In this document: positions 8,392 through 15,094 of the stretch, in pieces
Position numbering within the stretch: position 1 is the first letter of the stretch
How the letters are laid out: every line of letters begins with the position of its first letter
Assembly: GCA_030618945.1 (NCBI GenBank)
Contig: JAUXCI010000010.1
Location: 1 to 20,124 of the forward strand
DNA from: Flavobacteriaceae bacterium
GTDB lineage: Bacteria; Bacteroidota; Bacteroidia; Flavobacteriales; Flavobacteriaceae
DNA length: 20,124 bases
Direction of reading: 5' to 3'
Position numbers and translations under genes: made by a program
Notes under the pieces: model-generated
The model's database searches: none
Told to the model about the DNA's origin: nothing
The model's input: the letters and a program-made list of their open reading frames with translations, nothing else

Positions 8392-9489
8392 ATGATTATT
8401 TTAGAAAACAAGAGGAATTATATTTCATATCTGACACTGATAATGTGTTCATTAACGCTGTTCCTGTCGCAGATGACTGTTTATGGTCAGGAGGATTTTA
8501 CCGTAGTCCTTGATGCAGGTCATGGAGGAAAGGATCCGGGAAGGCCTGCCAAAAATTATAGTGAAAAAGATATAGCCTTGAGTATTGTGTTGAAGTTAGG
8601 TGAAAAACTTAAAACGATTGATGACCTTGATGTTGTCTATACCAGAGATAAGGATGTTTTTGTCGACTTGAAAGAACGTGGAAGAATAGCTAATGATGCC
8701 GACGCTGATTTGTTCGTATCAATTCACTGTAATGCTTTTCATACTCAGGTGGATGGTACAGAGACCTATGTTTTAGGACTGCATGCCAACAAACAAAATT
8801 TTGAGGTGGCGAAACACGAAAACTCTGTAATCTTTCTTGAAGACGATTACCAGGAAAAATATGAAGGTTTCGATCCTAATTCTCCAGAGGCGGTTATTGG
8901 GATGACGCTTATGCAAGAGGATTTTTTGGACCAGAGTTTGTTTTTGGCAAGCAATATACAGAACAATTTTAGAGACGATCTAAAAAGAGGAGACAGAGGG
9001 GTTAAACAAGCCGGTTTCGTGGTATTACACCAAACTTATATGCCAAGCGTATTGATAGAAACAGGGTTTATTACGAATGTTAATGAAGGTGCTTTTTTAA
9101 GTTCAAAAAGCGGACAAGATAAAATAGCTGGCGCAATTTTCGAAGCAATAAAGAGCTATAAAAAGAGCCTTGACGAAAATCTAGTTGTTGAGGAGACGCC
9201 AGTAGAAGTTCTTCCAGTGGAGACACGCGTTTATACAGGTGTAGATTTTAAAGTACAGATTTCTTCTGGCAAAAAAAAACTGGATTTAAAATCATATAAT
9301 TTTAAAGGCCTTAAAGGAGTTGAAAGAGACTTGATTGGAGGATATTACAAATATTACTATGGTAAGTCTTCAGATTATGATGAAATACTTGAAGATCAAA
9401 AGAAGGCCAGGAAAGCAGGATTTAAATCAGCTTTTGTAATCGCCTTTAAGCATGGTAAAAGAACTACGGTCTCGGAAATAGTAAAATAG
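8392..9489 (+). CDS. N-acetylmuramoyl-L-alanine amidase (Amidase_3) with SPOR-like C-terminus
   Basis: A 365-residue cell-wall hydrolase that cleaves the bond between MurNAc and the stem peptide. An N-terminal signal segment (about 8-33, ending VYGQ) sends it to the periplasm. The Amidase_3 domain (36-255) shows the zinc ligands and catalytic Glu: His44 in LDAGHGGKDPG, Glu58 in YSEKDIAL, His112 in VSIHCNAF and Glu223 in VLIETGFITN. The tail (about 285-363: FKVQISSGKK, YYKYYYG, ARKAGFKSAFVIAF) has the strand-helix pattern of a SPOR-like domain, which would bind denuded glycan at septa. An acidic, Pro-containing linker (260-282) joins them. The gene opens a plus-strand run of six genes and diverges from lptD. 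The specific Ami paralogue is not determined. Confidence 0.92.
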   Translation: MIILENKRNYISYLTLIMCSLTLFLSQMTVYGQEDFTVVLDAGHGGKDPGRPAKNYSEKDIALSIVLKLGEKLKTIDDLDVVYTRDKDVFVDLKERGRIANDADADLFVSIHCNAFHTQVDGTETYVLGLHANKQNFEVAKHENSVIFLEDDYQEKYEGFDPNSPEAVIGMTLMQEDFLDQSLFLASNIQNNFRDDLKRGDRGVKQAGFVVLHQTYMPSVLIETGFITNVNEGAFLSSKSGQDKIAGAIFEAIKSYKKSLDENLVVEETPVEVLPVETRVYTGVDFKVQISSGKKKLDLKSYNFKGLKGVERDLIGGYYKYYYGKSSDYDEILEDQKKARKAGFKSAFVIAFKHGKRTTVSEIVK

Positions 9490-9618
9490 AAATTCTTGAA
9501 ATATTTCGATGACTTTGTCGTTTGTTGGAATATGTTTATTGTTTCAAGCCATAATATTAATATTAGATGCTTATTTGCCAAGAAATAATTAGTAATATTG
9601 TTTAACTAAAAAGATATT

Positions 9619-10560
9619 TTGAACGTCTCAAGAGAAATTAAAACCGGAGTTATTGTTTTGGTTATTATCGCCTTATCATATTGGGGTTATAATTTTTTAA
9701 AAAATCAAAACTTATATGAGAATAAAAGAACTTTTTACGCCGAGTATGAGAATGTTCAAGGTTTAGCAGCTAAAAGCCCTATTACCATTAATGGTCTCAA
9801 GGTAGGTTCAGTTTCTCAGATTACTTTCCATCCTTCCAAAAGAGGGATACTAGTGGCGCATTTGATTTTGAATAATGATATACAGTTTTCAATTAATAGT
9901 GTTGCTCAAATCTATGCTCCCGATTTTATCAGCGGAAAGTCCTTAAAGATCAATATAGCCATGGATGATGATGCCATTGCGGTTAGTGGTGACACTCTTA
10001 AAGGAGAGATTGATTCAGGAATATTTGGTATGATCAACGAACAGATTGCTCCTTTGCAGACTAAGGTAGAAAGTTTTGTTGTTAATACAGATTCGGTGAT
10101 GCAGAACATAAATGAGGTGATGAATGATGAGAATCAAAAAAACATAAGTGAATCCCTTAAAAGTTTCAATAGTATTCTAAAAAGGTTAAATACGACAGCG
10201 GCCTATATTGAATCATTATCTAAGGAGAATGGTAAACTGGACAGCATAATGAGTAGTGCTAATAGAGCGATGTTAAATTTTGCTGAGGTCTCAGATTCAA
10301 TAAAAGCAGCAAACATTGGCGTATCAATTGCTGAATTTCAACATACTCTTGAGAGTTTTAACGTGATACTCGATAGTGTTAAAACCGGTAACGGTACCCT
10401 GGGTAAATTAATGCAGGACGAAGAATTATATGATAACCTTGCGAATGCGTCCAAAGAACTTGAAGAATTACTACTTGAAGTTAAGCTACATCCTAAGCGT
10501 TTTGTGCATGTTTCGGTATTTGGAAAGAAGGAAAAACCTTATGAAGAACCTAAGGAATAG
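9619..10560 (+). CDS. MCE/MlaD-like lipid-transport protein
   Basis: A 313-residue protein with an N-terminal membrane anchor (about 10-28), one MCE domain (about 34-115, including NVQGLAAKSPITINGLKVGSV and ISGKSLKINI) and a long helical tail with likely coiled coil (about 145-290). MCE proteins form hexameric rings that carry lipids between membranes; the single-domain layout matches MlaD. No permease (MlaE) or ATPase (MlaF) gene is adjacent, which is common for this flavobacterial locus in my recollection. The start is TTG at 9619: an in-frame stop lies 12 bases upstream and the next residues (VSREIKTGVIVL) are the conserved beginning of the family. The 129 bases before it include AT-rich palindromes (9498-9507 and 9552-9565) of unclear meaning. 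Confidence 0.85.
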   Translation: MNVSREIKTGVIVLVIIALSYWGYNFLKNQNLYENKRTFYAEYENVQGLAAKSPITINGLKVGSVSQITFHPSKRGILVAHLILNNDIQFSINSVAQIYAPDFISGKSLKINIAMDDDAIAVSGDTLKGEIDSGIFGMINEQIAPLQTKVESFVVNTDSVMQNINEVMNDENQKNISESLKSFNSILKRLNTTAAYIESLSKENGKLDSIMSSANRAMLNFAEVSDSIKAANIGVSIAEFQHTLESFNVILDSVKTGNGTLGKLMQDEELYDNLANASKELEELLLEVKLHPKRFVHVSVFGKKEKPYEEPKE

Positions 10561-10673
10561 TAGTTAATAACTTATTATAAAATTGTCTTCTACTCTTTTT
10601 GAGAATATTTACTTTTATTATTGAATTGTAAGGTTGAATACTTTGCGGTTTGACTAACTTTTAGCTATTCTTT

Positions 10674-12002
10674 ATGATGCCTGGTTTGCCTAGTATTGTC
10701 TTTGCTTTATTACTTGTTATTAGTATTGGTTTTTTTATCAGAAATTTAAAAAAACTGAAACGAAACATTAATTTAGGGATCGATCTAGATAGAAATGACA
10801 ATAAACCCGAACGTTGGAGTCGAATGATTAAGATTGCTCTTGGGCAAAGTAAAATGGTTAGTCGTCCAGTAGCAGGCTTGTTACATATTATAGTATATGT
10901 CGGGTTTGTAATTATCAATATTGAGATGCTGGAAATCGTCATTGATGGTTTACTGGGAACGCATCGTGTTTTTTCATTTGCCGGTGGTTTATATGATTTT
11001 TTGATCGGGTCTTTTGAAATTCTTGCTTTTTTGGTTTTTGTATCGGTCATTATTTTTTGGATTCGCCGAATGGTTTTGAAAATTCCTCGTTTTTGGAACG
11101 CGGAAATGAGGAGTTGGCCTAAAAATGATGCGCTCAACATCTTATACTTCGAGATGGTTTTAATGGGACTTTTCCTACTAATGAATGGTGCTGATTACGC
11201 CTTGCAGGAAATGGGAGCCATCCATTATGTTCATGCGGGAAACTTCCCGGTAAGCCAGTTTCTTGGAGGGATATTGCCTCAAGACGAACTTATTTTATTT
11301 TATATTGAGAGAGGAGCCTGGTGGTTACACATCATCGGGGTGTTGATTTTTCTCAATTACCTTTACTATTCTAAGCATTTACACATTTTATTAGCTTTTC
11401 CAAACACCTTTTATGGCAACCTGGAACCCGAAGGACGAATCAATAATTTAGCTGCAGTAACCAAGGAAGTAAAGCTCATGATGGACCCGGAAGCTGATCC
11501 TTACGCTTCACCTGAAGAGGATGAAGCAGCTGTTGTGAAATTCGGAGCCAGCGATATTACCGATTTAAACTGGGTGCAATTGATGAATGCCTATACCTGC
11601 ACAGAATGTGGTAGGTGTACTTCAGTTTGTCCCGCAAATCAAACGGGTAAGGCCTTGTCGCCAAGAGCGATTATGATGAATACTCGGGATAGAATGGAAG
11701 AGGTTGGAAAATTTATAGATGAGAAAGATGAGGCTGTTTTTAGAACCGAAGGTGACGGTAAATCCTTGTTCTCTTATATTACTGAGGAAGAGATATGGGC
11801 CTGCACAAGTTGTAATGCCTGTGTTACGGAATGCCCGGTGAGTATAGATCCATTATCAATTATTGTTGATCTTAGAAGATATCTGGTGATGGAGAAATCT
11901 TCTGCACCCCAGGAATTGAATTCAATGATGACTAATATTGAAGACAATGGCGCTCCATGGCAATATAACCAAATGGATAGATTAAATTGGAAAGATGAAT
12001 AG
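10674..12002 (+). CDS. Membrane protein with two [4Fe-4S] sites (HdrE/HdrC- or EtfD N-terminal-like)
   Basis: This 442-residue protein combines a membrane part and a soluble ferredoxin-like part. Hydrophobic helices are visible at about 4-22, 64-90, 104-130, 156-174 and 215-240, resembling the NarI/DsrM-type cytochrome b domain; His71, His219, His235 and His237 are candidate haem ligands, although the pattern does not prove haem. The soluble part carries two clusters, Cys309-312-315-319 (CTECGRCTSVCP) and Cys377-380-383-387 (CTSCNACVTECP), as in HdrC. Electrons would pass between the menaquinone pool and a partner on the cytoplasmic side. The next gene encodes the matching CCG-domain subunit, and the two together equal EtfD. 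ATG codons at 10674 and 10677 are both possible. The electron donor is unknown. Confidence 0.85.
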   Translation: MMPGLPSIVFALLLVISIGFFIRNLKKLKRNINLGIDLDRNDNKPERWSRMIKIALGQSKMVSRPVAGLLHIIVYVGFVIINIEMLEIVIDGLLGTHRVFSFAGGLYDFLIGSFEILAFLVFVSVIIFWIRRMVLKIPRFWNAEMRSWPKNDALNILYFEMVLMGLFLLMNGADYALQEMGAIHYVHAGNFPVSQFLGGILPQDELILFYIERGAWWLHIIGVLIFLNYLYYSKHLHILLAFPNTFYGNLEPEGRINNLAAVTKEVKLMMDPEADPYASPEEDEAAVVKFGASDITDLNWVQLMNAYTCTECGRCTSVCPANQTGKALSPRAIMMNTRDRMEEVGKFIDEKDEAVFRTEGDGKSLFSYITEEEIWACTSCNACVTECPVSIDPLSIIVDLRRYLVMEKSSAPQELNSMMTNIEDNGAPWQYNQMDRLNWKDE

Positions 12003-12066
12003 CGAGCCTTTAAGATAAATTTAATTACGAAAAGTATATTTTATTAAATATTTAAATTAATTTAGT

Positions 12067-12846
12067 ATGGTAATACCAACAATGGCTGAAAAACAAGCAG
12101 AAGGTAAAAGTCCTGATGTTTTATTTTGGGTTGGTTGTGCAGGTAGTTTTGATGACAGAGCAAAAAAGATTACTAAAGCATTTGCAAAAATCCTGATACA
12201 GGCGAAAGTTGATTTTGCTGTTTTAGGTGCCGAAGAAAGTTGTACTGGTGACCCGGCTAAAAGAGCTGGAAATGAGTTTTTGTTTCAGATGCAAGCCGTT
12301 TCTAATATAGAAGTGTTAAATGCATATGAGGTAAAAAAAATTGTTACCACTTGTCCGCATTGCTTTAACACTTTAAAGAATGAATATCCTGAATTAGGCG
12401 GTTCATATGAGGTGATGCATCATACGGAATTTTTGAAAAGCCTGTTTGATGAAGGGAAAATCAGTATTGAGGGTGGCAAATTTGCTGGTAAGCGAATTAC
12501 ATACCATGACCCTTGTTATTTAGGGAGAGCCAATGATATTTACGAGGCACCAAGAGAATTGATAGAAAAACTGGAGGTGGAACTCGTAGAGATGAAGCGA
12601 TGTAAATCAAATGGTTTGTGTTGTGGAGCAGGAGGGGCGCAAATGTTCAAGGAGGCTGAAAAAGGAGACAAAGAAATATTTATAGAAAGAACGGAAGACG
12701 CTCTTGAGACCAAGCCCGAAATTATAGCAACAGGTTGTCCATTTTGCAATACCATGATAACCGACGGAATAAAAAATAAAGAAAAAGAAACTAGCATTAG
12801 TGTTGTGGATATAGCAGAATTGATCGCCGATGCTCAGGATCTTTAA
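12067..12846 (+). CDS. CCG-domain Fe-S protein (HdrB/EtfD C-terminal-like)
   Basis: A 259-residue soluble protein made of two cysteine-rich CCG domains, the kind that bind non-cubane or [4Fe-4S] clusters in heterodisulfide reductase, glycolate oxidase GlcF and EtfD. Domain one: Cys24 (WVGCAGS), Cys59 (ESCTGD, where a CC pair is usual but the first position is Ser) and Cys96/Cys99 (CPHC). Domain two: Cys150 (HDPCYLGR), Cys185-Cys186 (LCCGAGGA) and Cys224/Cys227 (GCPFC), all intact. It follows the membrane Fe-S gene by 64 bases and is very probably its subunit. The ATG at 12067 is preferred over the Met at residue 6 because MVIPTMAE resembles the usual start of flavobacterial homologues as I recall them. 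Confidence 0.87.
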   Translation: MVIPTMAEKQAEGKSPDVLFWVGCAGSFDDRAKKITKAFAKILIQAKVDFAVLGAEESCTGDPAKRAGNEFLFQMQAVSNIEVLNAYEVKKIVTTCPHCFNTLKNEYPELGGSYEVMHHTEFLKSLFDEGKISIEGGKFAGKRITYHDPCYLGRANDIYEAPRELIEKLEVELVEMKRCKSNGLCCGAGGAQMFKEAEKGDKEIFIERTEDALETKPEIIATGCPFCNTMITDGIKNKEKETSISVVDIAELIADAQDL

Positions 12847-12863
12847 ATTAGTAAGTATAGAAT

Positions 12864-13475
12864 ATGCCATTTGTGAGAGATAAGAATTTAGTAAATATTT
12901 ATGAAGAAATTGATAAGGCCAATGGCACTATCAAAACTTTGTCAACGGCTTTAAAAGACGAAGAGGAAAACAACTCCCTCCTTAAAAAACACCGGATTGG
13001 TTTGGGTGTTTTTGCCTTGATATTGCTCGTCCTTTTTTTATGGTCTTTTTTACCGAAGTCAAGGCAGTATAAACAGGAATATCTTATCAAAAATAATCTT
13101 AGCCTGATTGATACTGATTCCTTGCATAAAATTGAAAGAAAGGCTCGTCAGGTTGTTGTGGCGGATTCGGTAAAGAGTTCTTTGATGGATTTGAGTATTG
13201 TTTACAGTATTCAGATTGGTGCCTATGCAAACTTTAAGTCAAATTTGATCTCAAAGGACATTACTCAAATGGAAGAATTTGAAGAAAATGGTTTTAATAA
13301 ATTTTCGATAGGGAAATTCATGACCTATAAAGAAGCAGTTATGCTGAGAGATGATTTAAAACGCGTTGGATTCAAGGATTGTTTCGTCGTTGCCAAATCT
13401 TATGGAATGGCTGTAGATATCAACGAAGCACTCCAATTAAGCGGGGAGAAGTGGATTAGAGGAACTACAAATTAA
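12864..13475 (+). CDS. Single-pass membrane protein with SPOR-like domain
   Basis: A 203-residue protein with a cytoplasmic, coiled-coil-prone N-terminus (about 8-42), one membrane helix (45-64) and a periplasmic C-terminal domain (about 112-178; YSIQIGAYANF, KFSIGKFMTYKEAVMLRDDL, GFKDCFVVA). The fold pattern, ending with a strand-helix-strand AVMLRDDLKRVGFKDCFVVA, is that of SPOR-like domains, which bind septal peptidoglycan lacking stem peptides. The topology resembles divisome proteins such as FtsN but it is much shorter and lacks the FtsN essential region, so no such name is given. It starts 17 bases after the CCG gene and ends 17 bases before menA, suggesting one transcript. Confidence 0.75.
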   Translation: MPFVRDKNLVNIYEEIDKANGTIKTLSTALKDEEENNSLLKKHRIGLGVFALILLVLFLWSFLPKSRQYKQEYLIKNNLSLIDTDSLHKIERKARQVVVADSVKSSLMDLSIVYSIQIGAYANFKSNLISKDITQMEEFEENGFNKFSIGKFMTYKEAVMLRDDLKRVGFKDCFVVAKSYGMAVDINEALQLSGEKWIRGTTN

Positions 13476-13492
13476 TCTTCAAAACAATTATT

Positions 13493-14395
13493 TTGTCAAA
13501 AGCAACAGTTTGGATAAAGGCTGCACGTTTGCGTACCTTGCCCTTGTCAATGTCAGGCATTATTGTGGGCTCATTTATAGCTGCCTCGAAAGGAGTCTTT
13601 GATCTTTTGATCTGTGTCCTGGCAATTTGCACCACAATAGGTTTTCAGGTTATTTCAAATTTCGCCAATGATTATGGCGATGGTGTCAAGGGAACTGACA
13701 ATGAAGATAGGGTAGGGCCCAAAAGAGCCTTACAAAGCGGTGTCATTGGTCCTAAAGCCATGCGAACAGCAATATTGATCTCAGGTATTATTACCATCGT
13801 GATTGCTTTTGGGTTGATCTTTGCTTCCTTTGGAACTGATTATATGATGTATACAATAATATTTATACTGTTGGGAATAAGTTGTATCATCGCAGCCATA
13901 AAGTATACGGTAGGAGATAATGCCTATGGCTATTCAGGGTATGGCGATATTTTTGTTTTTCTTTTCTTCGGGTTGGTGAGCGTCTGTGGGACTTACTTTC
14001 TTTATGCAAAAAATCTGGATCTGAGTATTTTTTTACCGGCATTTTCTGTAGGGATGTTAAGTGTAGGGGTTCTCAATTTAAATAATATGCGGGATCAGGA
14101 ATCTGATAAAAAATCTGGAAAGAACACTATAGTTGTAAAAATAGGTAATGAATTTGCCAGATATTATCATTTTTATCTGCTGGCTGGTTCCTTTTTATTC
14201 GCCTTGCTTTATACAGTAATCAATTATAGATCGGTATACCAATTTCTTTTTATACTTGCGTTTGTACCAATTGTTAGACATTTGATGACCGTTTACAATA
14301 ATAAAGATCCTAAAGTTCTGGATCCGGAATTAAAAAAGTTGGCATTAAGTACTTTTTTATTTGCAATTCTATTTGGAATTGGATTAGTTTTGTGA
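13493..14395 (+). CDS. menA: 1,4-dihydroxy-2-naphthoate polyprenyltransferase
   Basis: A 300-residue integral membrane enzyme of the UbiA superfamily that attaches a polyprenyl chain to 1,4-dihydroxy-2-naphthoate, the step before the final methylation to menaquinone. The first Asp-rich motif is in NFANDYGDGVKGTDNED (56-72) and the second in NNMRDQESDKKSGK (197-210); about eight or nine hydrophobic helices surround them. The KAARLRTLPLS beginning is characteristic of MenA. The start is TTG at 13493: no ATG lies upstream in frame, and the first internal Met (20) would remove the conserved RLRTLPLS. The gene is the last of the plus-strand run, 17 bases after the SPOR-like gene, and shares it with a quinone-linked Fe-S pair. 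Confidence 0.92.
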   Translation: MSKATVWIKAARLRTLPLSMSGIIVGSFIAASKGVFDLLICVLAICTTIGFQVISNFANDYGDGVKGTDNEDRVGPKRALQSGVIGPKAMRTAILISGIITIVIAFGLIFASFGTDYMMYTIIFILLGISCIIAAIKYTVGDNAYGYSGYGDIFVFLFFGLVSVCGTYFLYAKNLDLSIFLPAFSVGMLSVGVLNLNNMRDQESDKKSGKNTIVVKIGNEFARYYHFYLLAGSFLFALLYTVINYRSVYQFLFILAFVPIVRHLMTVYNNKDPKVLDPELKKLALSTFLFAILFGIGLVL

Positions 14396-14409
14396 CATGA
14401 TAATTGTCA

Positions 14410-14440
14410 TTTGAATAAAAGACAAATTTGTCTACTTTTG
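14410..14440 (+). promoter_or_regulatory. Promoter with embedded palindrome for the copper-uptake unit
   Basis: TTTG (14410-14413), a 19-bp spacer and TACTTTTG (14433-14440) form a full Bacteroidota promoter. The spacer ends with GACAAATTTGTC (14421-14432), a perfect 12-bp palindrome touching the -7 element. Just upstream is a second near-palindrome, ATGATAATTGTCAT (14397-14410, 12 of 14 positions symmetrical). A repressor bound here would block RNA polymerase. Transcription would start near 14445, only a few bases before the ATG at 14449. Which regulator binds cannot be told. Confidence 0.6.
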
Positions 14441-14448
14441 CCTAAATT

Positions 14449-14829
14449 ATGAAAAAGCTCATCATTACACATTTACTGCTCAACCTTTACTTGCTGGTAT
14501 TAGTGATACCTTCTGTACCGGTTTTGGAGTATTTAATCAACTACAACTTTATCGTGAATGAGCTTTGCGAAAATCGAGACAAACCGATATTGACCTGTAA
14601 TGGTAAATGTTATTTGGTGGATCAGGTAGAGAAACAACTGAAACTTGACCATAAGGATCAGACGCCTTTGCCTCCTCAAATTGATTACAAACAATTCATC
14701 CCATTAAACGAAGAGATTTTAACAGATGCACTTGTATCTCATTCAAAACCCTTATCGAGACCCCTCTTTTCAGATAACTTGGAAGAAAGGATTTTTTCTG
14801 ATACTATATTAAGACCCCCTATTGTTTAA
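14449..14829 (+). CDS. Small membrane-anchored CNGKC protein next to a copper receptor
   Basis: A 126-residue protein with one N-terminal hydrophobic segment (about 4-27, possibly an uncleaved anchor) and an external tail. A Cys-containing stretch follows the membrane segment: Cys40 (NELCENRDKP) and the pair Cys50/Cys54 in LTCNGKCYL. This arrangement, LC-ENxDKP-C-NGKC, looks conserved in unnamed small proteins that I recall beside Bacteroidota TonB-dependent receptors, but I know no assigned function. The rest is polar and Pro-rich with no recognisable fold. The three Cys could bind copper or form a disulfide. It has its own promoter and palindrome and lies 265 bases before the OprC-like receptor, so a role in copper capture or sensing is inferred. 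It is a protein-coding gene with good confidence; the function is open. Confidence 0.75.
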   Translation: MKKLIITHLLLNLYLLVLVIPSVPVLEYLINYNFIVNELCENRDKPILTCNGKCYLVDQVEKQLKLDHKDQTPLPPQIDYKQFIPLNEEILTDALVSHSKPLSRPLFSDNLEERIFSDTILRPPIV

Positions 14830-15016
14830 ACCTGTGTTTGATTTAAAATTTTGGCGCAGCTTTAGCAAAGCCTTTTCAAGGAAAACCATTAACACTACAT
14901 TTTTGACTCAAAAAAACCTGTTATTAATCATGTTTTTTTAATTCAAAACTAATGCACTACTGATTTTCTGTGTTTAAGATTTTAATTCGAACTCAGGTTT
15001 TAAATATTTCTGTTGA

Positions 15017-15035
15017 ATAGCCTTCTCAAGGCTAT
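15017..15035 (+). promoter_or_regulatory. Perfect 8-bp hairpin upstream of the receptor gene
   Basis: ATAGCCTT, loop CTC, AAGGCTAT form a perfect stem. TTG (15013-15015) and TACTTGGG (15035-15042) stand 19 bp apart on either side of it, a weak promoter match (two mismatches in the -7 element). The hairpin or palindrome may therefore be an operator, or a leader structure if transcription comes from 14440. There is no T-run after it, so it is not a standard terminator. Confidence 0.35.
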
Positions 15036-15094
15036 ACTTGGGTGTAATTCTCCAATTGCGCTGTTATTTAATTATTTAAACAATTCAAATTAAA

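Noticed and set aside
9498..9565. Palindromes GAAATATTTC and TAATATTAATATTA before the MCE gene
   Set aside because: They are purely AT, which makes such symmetry common by chance here, and they do not fit a promoter spacing; noted only in the MCE entry.
10661..11140. 159-residue frame on the minus strand
   Set aside because: It is antisense to the membrane part of the Fe-S protein gene, shows no domain pattern, and the plus-strand frame has clear Fe-S motifs and membrane helices.
12540..12870. Two overlapping minus-strand frames of 85 and 87 residues
   Set aside because: Both are antisense to the CCG-domain gene, whose Cys motifs are intact across the same bases.
14859..14881. Terminator after the CNGKC gene
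   Set aside because: The stems GCTTT/AAAGC and CCTT/AAGG are short and are not followed by a T-run.
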